Of a stretch of 64,000 nucleotides of DNA, positions 1 to 8,410 are shown piece after piece. Positions within the stretch are counted from its first letter, which is position 1. Each line of letters begins with the position of its first letter. The notes under the pieces are model-generated. The model worked only from the letters and a program-made list of their open reading frames with translations. It was not told where the DNA came from and did not search any database. The position numbers were made by a program, and so were the translations under genes. Source of the DNA: an uncultured Collinsella sp. (lineage in GTDB: Bacteria > Actinomycetota > Coriobacteriia > Coriobacteriales > Coriobacteriaceae); NCBI GenBank assembly GCA_959020715.1, contig CAUESV010000002.1:180238-244237 (forward strand), read 5' to 3'.

Positions 1-7
1 AACCAAA

Positions 8-844
8 GTGAAAGAGTATGACGACGTTGTGCGGTTACTTTGGGAGGTTAACCAACTGTATGAACAGTTTCGATGGAACTATGGTGAACTGAGGCGCTTG
101 GTTCCGTGCGATCAGTTTGACTTCCTACCCGACGGCTTTGCCAATGGGGGTTTTGGCGAGAGGACTGTTGTTAACGCTGCCTTTGGAAATTATGTTTCCG
201 CAGCCCGTGGTCTTGTCGATAGAATGCAGGCAGTTATGCGGATGTATGACCGAGGTTCAAATAAAGAACTATATAAAGACTATTGGGAACTACCTTCTTC
301 TTGGTATGACCAAGGTGGCCTCTACGTTTTTATGTATGAGATTCGAAATCCAGTTCAGCATGGTCAAACCGTTGTTTCGCTTGTCAGGGAAAATGGTGTG
401 ACTAGGGTCAGATTTGATCTTGATCAAATTGTTGATATGCGCGAATACTATACCTCGCCAAAACTTCGCGCCTTTCTAAACAAGACAATTTCGAAAATCA
501 AAGACCATGATTCATCCGATTGTCCGTATCTTTGTTTTCGTTATACAAACATGAGGTACAACGAACTTGTTATTGAGTTATTCTGTCATTTCCTGAAATG
601 TGCTGAGCCTAGAGTGCGCGCCGCTCGCAAGGATATGCATAGTTTGCTATTACAACACAGCAAAGCAGTCGGCAAGCTGGGCGGCTCTTCCTTTGTTGCA
701 TATGTTGTTGGCGATATGACCCATGTTTATGATGAAGTTGATGTTGATCAGGTTAAGCAATTAAAAGATATACACCGAAAGGCGCGGAAGCATCTAAAGG
801 ATGCTCAAAATGCAATTGCGGCTGAGCGAAGGTTAATTCGCTAG
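8..844 (+). CDS. HEPN-like hypothetical protein, possibly 5' partial
   Basis: This reads as a 278-aa soluble protein from a GTG at position 8. No stop lies upstream in frame before the window edge and no ribosome site is visible, so the true start may be outside the window. Residues 108-120 read YEIRNPVQHGQ: R113-N-x3-H118 fits the Rx4-6H motif of HEPN ribonuclease or nucleotide-binding domains, set in helical sequence. The gene is AT-rich compared with the housekeeping part of the window and converges on a second HEPN-like gene 12 bp away. HEPN domains are common in toxin-antitoxin and abortive-infection systems; that role here is inference. The overall family is not recognised. Confidence 0.7.
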   Translation: MKEYDDVVRLLWEVNQLYEQFRWNYGELRRLVPCDQFDFLPDGFANGGFGERTVVNAAFGNYVSAARGLVDRMQAVMRMYDRGSNKELYKDYWELPSSWYDQGGLYVFMYEIRNPVQHGQTVVSLVRENGVTRVRFDLDQIVDMREYYTSPKLRAFLNKTISKIKDHDSSDCPYLCFRYTNMRYNELVIELFCHFLKCAEPRVRAARKDMHSLLLQHSKAVGKLGGSSFVAYVVGDMTHVYDEVDVDQVKQLKDIHRKARKHLKDAQNAIAAERRLIR

Positions 845-856
845 AGAAGACCACAC

Positions 857-1585
857 TCATGTTTCGAAGTCTTTCTTTCTTAGTCGACCGAGATGTCGAT
901 CGAGTTCGTACAAGGCGTCAATATAGACTTGGGCTGAGTTGCGGATATCGCACATATCCAGGCAACATCTTTCAAAATGTAGCTTGCCATTTTCTGTTTT
1001 ATTTCGGCGGCAGGTCATTAGTGCAATTTCGTTGTCCTCGACACTGTCGGTTTCTTTGAATCCTTTTGGTGTGATGCGATAGATCACTCTGCCCGGATAT
1101 GAGTCGAGAAGGCTTTTCCGTCGCATATCAATACAAATTCGTCCTTCTGGACCAAAGCCGTATTCTTCATGCCTCGTCGAATTTAAGGGGTGTGCAATTA
1201 CGATTGAGCGAACCGCCTCAAGATAATTACGCGCCTCTGTGAGTTCATTCTGTCTTGAGAACTCGAATTTGGTTCTAATTACTTCTTTCAAGCAGGCGTA
1301 ATTAATCTGCCAGTATGCATCTTTAATCCAGGTGGCAAGTGCTACCAGAAATACAGTGTCCTTAATGTTGGGAGTAAATCCGTCTTTGATGACAGCATTG
1401 AAGTCCTGAATGCTGTAGTTGGCCTTAAGAATAAGATCAGACATTAATTCATGGTGATCTGGGTCTTTCCAGGGCCACTTCTTGCGAATGCCACCTTTGC
1501 CTTCGCCCAGACCGTCCGTGGACTTTAGAGGCTCGATTGATTGCACGTTGTTCCCGTCTACTTGAGTTTCGCTTGGGCTCCTCAT
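857..1585 (-). CDS. HEPN-like hypothetical protein
   Basis: A 242-aa protein, ATG at 1585, with a poor upstream ribosome site, so the start is uncertain. The first 40 residues are low-complexity and probably disordered. The core is helical and contains AVRSIVIAHPLN with R126-x5-H132, followed by a strand-rich stretch (residues 140-200) with GFGPEG and MTCRRN. The R-x5-H spacing and the helical setting resemble HEPN-type domains, as in the convergent neighbour. No signal peptide or membrane segment is seen. Function is unknown; a defence or RNA-cleavage role is inferred only from the motif and the island context. Confidence 0.65.
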   Translation of the reverse strand: MRSPSETQVDGNNVQSIEPLKSTDGLGEGKGGIRKKWPWKDPDHHELMSDLILKANYSIQDFNAVIKDGFTPNIKDTVFLVALATWIKDAYWQINYACLKEVIRTKFEFSRQNELTEARNYLEAVRSIVIAHPLNSTRHEEYGFGPEGRICIDMRRKSLLDSYPGRVIYRITPKGFKETDSVEDNEIALMTCRRNKTENGKLHFERCCLDMCDIRNSAQVYIDALYELDRHLGRLRKKDFET

Positions 1586-1649
1586 CGTTGTACGTTGTTA
1601 ATTATCTTAATGATTCGACGGCAAAGCGAGGGGTTGGGTCACATTTTCT

Positions 1650-2411
1650 GGTACTGTCAAGTTTCTTTCGCAAATTGATTTAGCCGTCCTCGGCCCCGTC
1701 CTCTTCTAGCCCTCCGCTTTTCCCTTCAGCTCGTCCATCTCCTCCAGTTTGGACATGTCCAGGTACCTCCTCTTGCCCCATTCGTGCTTCGCTATGTAAT
1801 TCAGCCTCGCCGACACCAGCATGACGGCCGAGTTGCCGTCCGGGTAGGTCCCGTCGGCCTCGTCCTCCTGATCTCGCGGTCGATGTGCTCGATCCCGTCG
1901 TTCGTCCTGATCCGGCGCCAGTGCTCCGGCGGGAATTCCGTGTAGGCAAACGTCTCGGCGAATCCGTCGCGCACCGTCTTCGCGGTGGACACCGGCGCCC
2001 CACCAGAGGAGCTCGGAGACGTCCTCGATCCTCCTGGTTGAGACGCCCGCCAGGTATATCTCGACGATGGCCTCCTCGACTGAGGTCTCGCGCCTGCGGT
2101 AGCGCTCGATGGCAGCCGTTCGGAAGGTCGCGCCGCGGAGTTTCGGCACGCCGAGCTCGACTTCCCCTGCCCCGGTGACGAGCTTCCTCGCGTAGTGGCC
2201 GCTGCGGTAGACCTCCCGGCCCGCCGCCCTCTCGTAGCGTTCGGCCCCGACGGGCTCGGACGACTCCTCGTCGACTGATACGATGTTCGCATATACTGCC
2301 CGTGCCCCTTTCGTCGATGGTTTATTGTCTAGTCGCCAGAAATCATATGAAGACGCGTGGACCGTGTCCCTCTATGTGTTTGTCAATTTGTGAAAGAAAT
2401 GATGCGTCTCT
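1650..2411 (-). mobile_element. IS256-family element remnant A
   Basis: A degenerate insertion sequence. Its inward-facing ends read GTTTCTTTCGCAAATTGA on the plus strand at about 1661-1678 and ATTTCTTTCACAAATTGA on the minus strand at about 2400-2383, giving terminal inverted repeats. Between them lies a broken Mutator/IS256-type transposase on the minus strand. The right-hand 138 bp (about 2272-2409) is closely similar, in inverted orientation, to 7895-8031. No clear target duplication was found, so exact boundaries are approximate. Confidence 0.75.
1706..2300 (-). pseudogene. IS256-type transposase, internally deleted and frameshifted
   Basis: The minus strand encodes pieces of an IS256/Mutator transposase in two frames. 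The N-terminal part (about 2300-2010) includes VPKLRGATF and RYRRRETSVEEAIVEIYLAG, the hallmark region before the catalytic core. After ELLWWG the frame changes, and the sequence jumps to FAYTEFPPEHWRRIRTND and HIDREIRR, which belong near the C terminus. It then returns to the first frame with RLNYIAKHEWGKRRYLDM and a stop at 1706. The DDE catalytic core is therefore missing: about 195 aa remain of a usual 400 or so. The copy cannot be active. Confidence 0.8.
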
Positions 2412-2759
2412 TCCTTATACGCAACTACTTTCCCCATGGGTTATTAAGACTGCCCAAGACGGATTGTTGGTCGCCGGAGATTGGTTTGCCCAACTGCGCT
2501 TGAGGCCCTTGGTGCGGATTTCCCAGTCGCCCTACAACGCTCTTGCAATGAGTGTTGTGGTGGTCATTGCCCAAACGTTTCTGGCAATCTATGCGCTGTT
2601 TAGGAACATGAACTACTACGACATGAACGCATAGTTTCTTGAGAACTTATTCAACGCCTTTAAGGGCGCGGCGTTGAGGCTGTCCGCGGCAATCTTGGGC
2701 GAGCGCGTGATACATGTGCTGTGCAGGAAGAAGGGGAGTGACGATGAGATGTTCTGAAT
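2412..2759 (+). pseudogene. Degraded coding fragment of unknown family
   Basis: Next to the IS remnant, one plus-strand frame stays open from the IS end to a TAG at 2632-2634. It then continues in the same frame to a TGA at 2757-2759. The combined reading includes a hydrophobic stretch (VVVVIAQTFLAIYALF) and ALRLSAAILGERVIHVLC after the internal stop. This looks like the 3' end of a larger gene cut by the IS and then damaged by a nonsense mutation. The family is not recognised. The stretch 2760-2860 holds no gene. Confidence 0.35.
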
Positions 2760-2860
2760 ATCAGGCCGTTAGGTACTGCAATCCCTCCACGTTGTTGGCC
2801 GTATCAATGTGGGCGTTATATATCATGGACTTGGTGTCGGTATGAATAGGGTGAGACAAA

Positions 2861-3658
2861 GTGGACGAGCTTTCCAAAGAAATTGCATCTCTGCCATCTG
2901 ATGTATTGAGCAAAGCATATGATGATGCTCTGCACCCTGTGCTCTCATCGGTCGGAGACACTCTGAGTTTAGTTCCCAGAACCGTTGGCGTATTGCTTGG
3001 CCCCTGGAAGAAATGGGTGTTTAACGGCGAGAGCAATATTGAGAAGGCGATTCGGCAAATCGAAGAAAAGATGGAAGACGTCCCGGAGGACTGCTTCTGT
3101 GAGCTTGCACCGAATGTTGTGGTGCCGGCTATTCAGCAACTGTCATATTCGTACGACAGTCAGGACCTAAGGGGCCTGTACGTTAATTTACTCGCGTCCT
3201 CTATGGATAAAAGGGTTTCTTCTCTCGTCCATCCGAGTTTTGTTAGCATAATCGGACAGTTGACTCCCGATGAAGCCAAAATGATGTCGTGGCTTTCTAA
3301 AGGGCTTGGTAAAGATCATATTCCGGTTATTGACTTACGCGTTGTAGAAGACGATGACATGCCAATTAAAGCTCGGTGGCGAGTGCTTTGCGAAAATTAT
3401 ACGAACGTATTCGATGCCATCGTTCAATGTCCCGAGAATGTGCCTTTGTATTTGAATAATTTGGAGCGACTGAAACTGTTAAGCGGAGAAACGTACTGTT
3501 ACGAGGGAGAAGACGATTATCTTGGGATTGAGGATTCTGATAGGATCCGAAATATAAAGAAGGATAATACGCCTTCTGATGGATGGCGGTTTGATTGCGT
3601 ACATCATGTTTTTAGGCTAACACCGTTCGGGAAGCTATTTATTAAGTGCTGCGTCTAG
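2861..3658 (+). CDS. Abi-alpha (DUF4393) family protein
   Basis: A 265-aa protein with a GTG start preceded by TAGGGTGAG. Residues about 18-145 match the Abi-alpha/DUF4393 pattern: ALHPVLSSVGDTLSLV, then GPWKKWVFNGESNIEKAI, then VPEDCFCELAPNVVVPAIQQL, then LRGLYVNLLASSMDKR and VHPSFVSIIGQLTPDEAKM. The C-terminal third, ending in a winged-helix-like FRLTPFGKLFIKCCV, is variable in this family. Pfam names the family after an abortive-infection gene; the mechanism is unsettled. The gene sits alone between the IS remnant and the 541-aa gene, in AT-rich DNA. Confidence 0.8.
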   Translation: MDELSKEIASLPSDVLSKAYDDALHPVLSSVGDTLSLVPRTVGVLLGPWKKWVFNGESNIEKAIRQIEEKMEDVPEDCFCELAPNVVVPAIQQLSYSYDSQDLRGLYVNLLASSMDKRVSSLVHPSFVSIIGQLTPDEAKMMSWLSKGLGKDHIPVIDLRVVEDDDMPIKARWRVLCENYTNVFDAIVQCPENVPLYLNNLERLKLLSGETYCYEGEDDYLGIEDSDRIRNIKKDNTPSDGWRFDCVHHVFRLTPFGKLFIKCCV

Positions 3659-3910
3659 TCTTCTCGGCTTTGCTGATGCGATTCGATTCAAGGCAGCATG
3701 CTAAAGGGCGAATGCGTTAGCCAAATTCAATGGGAGTACCTTCTTTTGCTAAGCATTTAGTCTTTTAAGATCCCGACTGTCACCCTAGGGGCTTTCCTTT
3801 GTTTCTAAATTGGCGTCAATTTCCTTAAATACCTTATAGTCTGGGAAGGCTGCCCACAATTCGCCCTCGCTTTAGTTTACGGTGATGGGTCCAAATGATA
3901 AGGAGTGCAT

Positions 3911-5536
3911 ATGAACGAAGCAGTTTCAAAGGTTTTAGCCAAGTTGGGCCTCGGCGCTGATCCGTTCAAGCAGGAGAAGGTAATCGAATTAGTCAAGAAT
4001 CCTCTTTCCGGAGCATGGGTTACCGTCTATTCGCACCATGACGCTGCTGATGGAAGGCCTTCCGTTTTTGCATGTTTTGCCGACCTTACACGAAAGCAGG
4101 AGATCCTTGCAGGTGATGATTGGTTGAAGCATGCCTCCAGTTTCTCACCAGGCTTCTGCGTATGTGCAGATGGCATCACTTATCATGACGGACGCGATGA
4201 GGGCTATGACTTTATTGTTGCCGAGCAGTATTTCTATCCGCTCGACCAAGCGCAGATTCTGGTCAACCAGGAATTTGTCATGCTGTTTGAGCTCTACCGC
4301 GGCGATGACGGTTGCTACTATAGCGTCGACAAGTGCGGCGAGAGAGAAAAAGTCGTCGACTTTGCTGGAGACGAGGTGCGTGTCAGGACCAAATATATAC
4401 TGCGCTTTATTGCAGCTAAGCAATGCCTCTTCGTCTACTTTGTGGACGCGCGGCTGGCATCTTCGTCCAGCTTTCCTTTGGGGAGCACTGAGTGCATTGC
4501 GGAGAGTGATGAAGTCGGAGGAAACTACCATATCGGACAGTGGTACACGAGCGATATTTATGAATGCTATCTGCTGTCGATGCTCTACGCTCGAAGCTTT
4601 ATCGAGCCCGGCGACGTCGAGACTTGTGGCGTATGGCCGTACGATGAGAAAAAAGAACTGTACCCTGAGTTCGTCATCGGCGAACGGCCTGACGGCTCGC
4701 TCGTTCGATACACATGTGACCCGAATAAGCTTGGCACCTACTTTGATAAGGAGCCTCGCGCCCCACATTACTTAACCCCCGTTTTCTTTAAGCCCGCTGT
4801 ACTCGATAAGTACAGGAGCAGCCCTCACTTCGATGTCAGCGAGCGTCACATTTCATGCGGGAGCCAGTGGAGGTTCGAGATTGACAATGTCGACCCGGAC
4901 AGAGTTATGGCGTATCTCGGCGATTTGGGACGCGATCTTCCCGAGAGTGAGCGCACCCATTTCCTTTCTTTCGAGATGTCACCCGTTGACCAGCGCATTT
5001 CTGATGAGGTATTCAAGACGGATTTGCTTAATATGTGGGTTAAGGATCCGTCAGGCCCCATTTCCATGCTTATGCGAGCGCGCATGGAGCTTGATAAAGC
5101 GTGGAAGAAGCGGTTTGGCTCGGCGTTGTTCAGACCTTTCCACCGTGCTGACGAAGGCATTCTTGAACAAATTCACATTCCATCTGGCAATGGCGAGCCT
5201 GAATTTGAGGCCGTGACTATGGCCCTCACGAGAGCCCTCGTTGACTACATCGATGAAAGCTCTCTAAAGGGCGCTGATGCGAAGGGTAGTATTAACAAGC
5301 TGGAGGTCTTTCTTAGTGCGAATGACGTCGTGGCTGACATCAAGCCCCTCCGTGACCTCCAGAGGCTCCGATCAGCGGGGGCAGCACACGGCAAGGGCTC
5401 AAATTACGATAAGCTCCACGGCGATGTGGTCACCGAAGATCATAGGGAAGATTCGAAAAGACTTATTGCTCGGCTCACGACCATGCTGAACGAGTTGACT
5501 GAGTCTTTACAATCCGTCGACTGTCACGAGGAATAA
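3911..5536 (+). CDS. Large hypothetical protein with C-terminal HEPN-like motif
   Basis: A 541-aa protein. ATG at 3911 is chosen because AAGGAG sits 5 bases upstream; an in-frame GTG at 3905 lies inside that ribosome site. No signal peptide or membrane helix is seen. The N-terminal 250 residues are strand-rich and aromatic. The C-terminal helical region contains PLRDLQRLRSAGAAHGKGSN, with R487-x5-H493, very like the motif of ApeA-type HEPN domains. That arrangement (long sensor-like N terminus, HEPN C terminus) is seen in anti-phage proteins; the function here is inferred. Codon use is intermediate between the AT-rich genes around it and the core genes. A weak promoter-like pair (TTGGCG at 3810, TATAGT at 3835, spacer 19) lies upstream. 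Confidence 0.7.
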   Translation: MNEAVSKVLAKLGLGADPFKQEKVIELVKNPLSGAWVTVYSHHDAADGRPSVFACFADLTRKQEILAGDDWLKHASSFSPGFCVCADGITYHDGRDEGYDFIVAEQYFYPLDQAQILVNQEFVMLFELYRGDDGCYYSVDKCGEREKVVDFAGDEVRVRTKYILRFIAAKQCLFVYFVDARLASSSSFPLGSTECIAESDEVGGNYHIGQWYTSDIYECYLLSMLYARSFIEPGDVETCGVWPYDEKKELYPEFVIGERPDGSLVRYTCDPNKLGTYFDKEPRAPHYLTPVFFKPAVLDKYRSSPHFDVSERHISCGSQWRFEIDNVDPDRVMAYLGDLGRDLPESERTHFLSFEMSPVDQRISDEVFKTDLLNMWVKDPSGPISMLMRARMELDKAWKKRFGSALFRPFHRADEGILEQIHIPSGNGEPEFEAVTMALTRALVDYIDESSLKGADAKGSINKLEVFLSANDVVADIKPLRDLQRLRSAGAAHGKGSNYDKLHGDVVTEDHREDSKRLIARLTTMLNELTESLQSVDCHEE

Positions 5537-5754
5537 TTCTAGGGTGTTGGGCTGTCATACGATGAGGGAAATACGTTTGTCGTTGTTTGCGGATCTAGAC
5601 GTTCATGCGTCAAGACCTTCAGATTGACGATGTCTTCGCCTTTGTTGCTGTGCAGGTGTTTCTACGCGAGTCATAGGTGAGTCACGTCCTCCTGAAGGGT
5701 AGTATCACCTAGAATTGATAACTGTTGACAGCAGCGTTTGTCCAAGGACTTCAA

Positions 5755-7071
5755 ATGGATTCATCTAAGATCAACGTGTTGCGAGCTTCTCTTGGCTCGA
5801 CTGCAATTTCAGAGATACAGAATGCCTATTACACCTCGGGTCTTTCTTTGGCGGAGCTTCGCGAGGATTACGATTTGCCTTCTGATTTTACCGACTCTGA
5901 TTTCATTGCTTTATTCGGATTATTCGAAATCGACAAGATGTGCCCTGTCTGCTTTGGGCACCTTTATGCTCCTCATGTTAGCAGGGGTATTTATGGCGCG
6001 GGGTCAACCTCATATGATAAGGCATGCGTTGTTTGCGTTTCGTGTCATCTTAATTCCGCTCAAATAGAGCGGGAAGCTGCCTACTTAGAAAAGGAGGGCG
6101 AGCTTAGCCAGATTTTTTCGAGTGAACCTCTGACATTTGATTGGAGCAAGTTCGATCCCGATAATCGTCAACATATTACATTTGCCTTTTTGTTTGCCTG
6201 CTGTTTGAACGGTGGTAGTTTTATAGGCCCGATTAATCTAGATTATGGCTACGATGGCTTTTATAAAGACATCCATTCTCTTGTGAAGGCTGGCTACCTG
6301 GTTCCTTCATGGCTTTCGAAAAAGGATGTCGATCAATATTCCCTTAGGGATAACGGATCTGTCTCCAGTAATTTAATGTGCGTTCCCTTTGAAGTGGATG
6401 TGAAGGGACCTCTGCCCACCGTGTATGCGGAGATTTATATTCGAGACGGCAGGGAAGCCATTGTATTGGGCAAAGGCGAAATTAACCATTGGCAAGCTAT
6501 TGACGAATGGCTTGTTGGCTCGTACTTGGATTATGAGCTGTGGGATTGGGACGACGATTGCAGCGAAGGCAAAAGGAGCGAATTCGATGAACTTGTTCCG
6601 CAGCTGCTTGGACACTTCTCTCCTGCGCAAATTACTAGTTTAATTTGGGGCGCTCTAGCTACTGCGCTTAAGAAGGCTCAGGATGGAACCGATGGTCAAA
6701 AGACCGCCTCTTACGCAGTTGGCGTTGTTATCAACCGATGCAAGAGGGCTTTGGCGGACGAGTGGGATGTCAATCCAAATAAACCATTGATTGATGTCGA
6801 CTATGGCTTATTTGAAGACTACTTCTTTTCGCATAACGTACCCATCGGTAAGTCGTGGGTCTACAGGCCGCTCCCGAAGATTCAGGATGGTGTGGCGATT
6901 CTTGAATGGCCCACGTTCCCCAAATTTGAAGATGAAGTTGATGACTTCTTGCTCGATAGAGCACAGGGCGTGTTCGATTCTTCTGGTAAAGAAGCTGTCG
7001 ATTTGAAGTCTTATAGATCTGTGAGCAACTATGTTCATGATTTGTTCAGAGAAGATACGGCGTTGCGATGA
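5755..7071 (+). CDS. HTH / zinc-ribbon hypothetical protein, first gene of a two-gene cassette
   Basis: A 438-aa protein. ATG at 5755 is preferred over an in-frame TTG at 5725 because AAGGA lies 6 bases ahead of it. Residues 18-50 can form a helix-turn-helix. Residues 63-97 hold C63-x2-C66 and C91-x2-C94 (plus C97), a likely zinc ribbon. The middle is strand-rich; the C terminus ends in a helical YRSVSNYVHDLF. The stop overlaps the next gene's ATG by 4 bases (ATGA), so the two are almost certainly translationally coupled. The family is not recognised, and DNA or RNA binding is inferred from the two motifs only. The 5537-5754 gap holds no gene. Confidence 0.7.
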   Translation: MDSSKINVLRASLGSTAISEIQNAYYTSGLSLAELREDYDLPSDFTDSDFIALFGLFEIDKMCPVCFGHLYAPHVSRGIYGAGSTSYDKACVVCVSCHLNSAQIEREAAYLEKEGELSQIFSSEPLTFDWSKFDPDNRQHITFAFLFACCLNGGSFIGPINLDYGYDGFYKDIHSLVKAGYLVPSWLSKKDVDQYSLRDNGSVSSNLMCVPFEVDVKGPLPTVYAEIYIRDGREAIVLGKGEINHWQAIDEWLVGSYLDYELWDWDDDCSEGKRSEFDELVPQLLGHFSPAQITSLIWGALATALKKAQDGTDGQKTASYAVGVVINRCKRALADEWDVNPNKPLIDVDYGLFEDYFFSHNVPIGKSWVYRPLPKIQDGVAILEWPTFPKFEDEVDDFLLDRAQGVFDSSGKEAVDLKSYRSVSNYVHDLFREDTALR

Positions 7072-7751
7072 TATTGGATTCTTATTATTGGCGCAAAGAG
7101 CTCAGTTGCATGATGGATGAACTGGTCTCCTGCTTTCGTTTTTTAGTAAAGTATGCTGACCGTTTTGATCGTCATCCTGTCCTTAATCGAATTGTCGAAC
7201 GTAAGGAGTACATTGCTGAGCGAGACCTTCTTCTCTCTGCATTTATTGTTCGTACTTTGTTTGAAGCGGGGAAGTTAAGCGATGAGATGGCTGACTATGA
7301 GTTGAGCATTGTGTCGTATCCTGCAACTCCCAGGAATACAAATAAGCTGATGCCGTTGCTTAGGCGCGTTCCTGACGATGACTTGTACGACTATGGTCGG
7401 CCTTCCCAGCTGAGTATTCCTGGCAGGCGGTTTGTAAATCAGCTGATTCATGCTGCTGTTATTCCGTGTTTTGATTTTGGGGACAATACCAGGCCTGCTG
7501 CTTTCATGGTGGTCTCGGATCGATTTGCTCAGGAGTGTCTATATCGATGTGAGCTAGACGTTTGGGTGAAGTTTGTCAGGGAAGTTGTTCATGACGAGGT
7601 CAATTCTATTCATGAAACATGGGATAAGGCTAAGGGCGAGTGGAAAATCGAACGGAGTCGAAAACAAGGCGAGCCGCTATCCTCTTCTGAGGATGTCCTG
7701 ATTGAGGACAATGGCTCTTTTGATCGGGTCGATTCTTCGATAGTAGAGTGA
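7068..7751 (+). CDS. Hypothetical protein, partner of the HTH/zinc-ribbon protein
   Basis: A 227-aa protein whose ATG overlaps the previous stop. It is mostly helical, with RDLLLSAFIVRTLFEAGKLS (residues about 52-71) and SIPGRRFVNQLIHAAVIPCF (about 124-143). The C terminus is charged and probably disordered. No catalytic motif is evident and no membrane segment is present. Genic overlap argues for a stoichiometric partnership with the upstream protein. Function is unknown; the pair sits in an island of defence-type genes, which is the only hint. Confidence 0.65.
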   Translation: MILDSYYWRKELSCMMDELVSCFRFLVKYADRFDRHPVLNRIVERKEYIAERDLLLSAFIVRTLFEAGKLSDEMADYELSIVSYPATPRNTNKLMPLLRRVPDDDLYDYGRPSQLSIPGRRFVNQLIHAAVIPCFDFGDNTRPAAFMVVSDRFAQECLYRCELDVWVKFVREVVHDEVNSIHETWDKAKGEWKIERSRKQGEPLSSSEDVLIEDNGSFDRVDSSIVE

Positions 7752-7820
7752 TGTGACTCTAGGTGCAGGCCGTCACGCATTAATTAATCTGTTTTTATAG
7801 CACGAGCGAGGGATGATCTT

Positions 7821-7895
7821 GTGGGTGAATATGACTATTCATATAGCTTGCCGGTTGATTTTGAGAATCGGGCTGAGCGTATCCTGCATCAAATG
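7821..7895 (+). pseudogene. 5' stub of a gene cut by IS remnant B
   Basis: GTG at 7821 follows GAGGGA with normal spacing and opens a frame reading GEYDYSYSLPVDFENRAERI, amphipathic and unlike IS sequence. It runs straight into the IS end at about 7895 and stops at TAG 7931-7933, inside the IS. This looks like a genuine gene start interrupted by the insertion; the rest of the gene was not found to the right. The 7752-7820 stretch holds only an AT-rich probable promoter region. Confidence 0.4.
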
Positions 7896-8150
7896 GTGAC
7901 ACATAATTTCTTTCGCGAATTGACAACCGCATAGCGGAACGCGGACCGCGCCCCGGCATATGATTTCCGGCGGCTAAACAACAAATCATTGACGAAGGGC
8001 GCGCGGACCGTGTCCGCGAACATCGTGTCAGTCGAGGGGATGTCGCTGTGCAAGGACATGAAGAATCTGGCGAGGAAGACCGTCGAGGAGACGCTCAACG
8101 CGCTGCTCGACGAGGTTGGGTACGAGCGGCTTTTCATAAGATCCTTCCCA
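7895..8150 (+). mobile_element. IS256-family element remnant B
   Basis: The stretch 7895-8031 matches remnant A (about 2272-2409) at roughly three of four bases, in inverted orientation. It begins with the same end sequence, ATTTCTTTCGCGAATTGACA at about 7903-7924. Downstream, the plus strand reads VSANIVSVEGMSLCKDMK and RKTVEETLNALLDEVGYERL, which is an IS256 transposase N terminus; remnant A also has ANIVSV at the same place. The match fades after about 8150, so only the 5' end survives. The stretch 8151-8350 contains no convincing gene. Confidence 0.7.
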
Positions 8151-8355
8151 ATATATTGAGGCCGACAAGCGGCAGCGTACGCGCGCTGCTCTTTATTGTG
8201 CGGGACTCGGGGAAGTGGGCGGCGTTATGGTCGAGATGTTACTGGCGAATGGGGACGAAGCTGGTTGCGGCCGTTATCGAAGACCATCGTTTTTTGCACG
8301 CTCCCGCTGCCATACTGTTTTGCTTCCTCTCAGCAATCCGTAGACATCATGTTTC

Positions 8356-8390
8356 TTCAATTATAAACAGAAAAACTGTTTATAATTGAA
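8356..8390 (+). promoter_or_regulatory. Perfect 15-bp inverted repeat over the AAA15 promoter
   Basis: TTCAATTATAAACAG (8356-8370) and CTGTTTATAATTGAA (8376-8390) are exact inverted copies around a 5-base loop. The right arm contains a consensus -10 box, TATAAT, at 8381-8386. The ribosome site GAGGAGG follows at 8399-8405 and the GTG start at 8411. A protein bound to this palindrome would block the promoter, so it is a good operator candidate. No clear -35 box was found and no regulator gene lies in the operon. Confidence 0.6.
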
Positions 8391-8410
8391 TTGCCTAAGA
8401 GGAGGTCACT

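Noticed and set aside
2302..2634. 110-aa protein starting in the IS end
   Set aside because: Its first third is the antisense of the IS256 end, also seen at 7895-7989; treated as part of a damaged fragment.
7068..7751. Toxin-antitoxin pair with the preceding gene
   Set aside because: Both proteins are larger than usual toxin-antitoxin components and neither has a recognisable toxin fold; left as unknown.
8048..8389. 113-aa protein downstream of IS remnant B
   Set aside because: Shifted frame of the transposase N terminus followed by unrelated sequence; no ribosome site.
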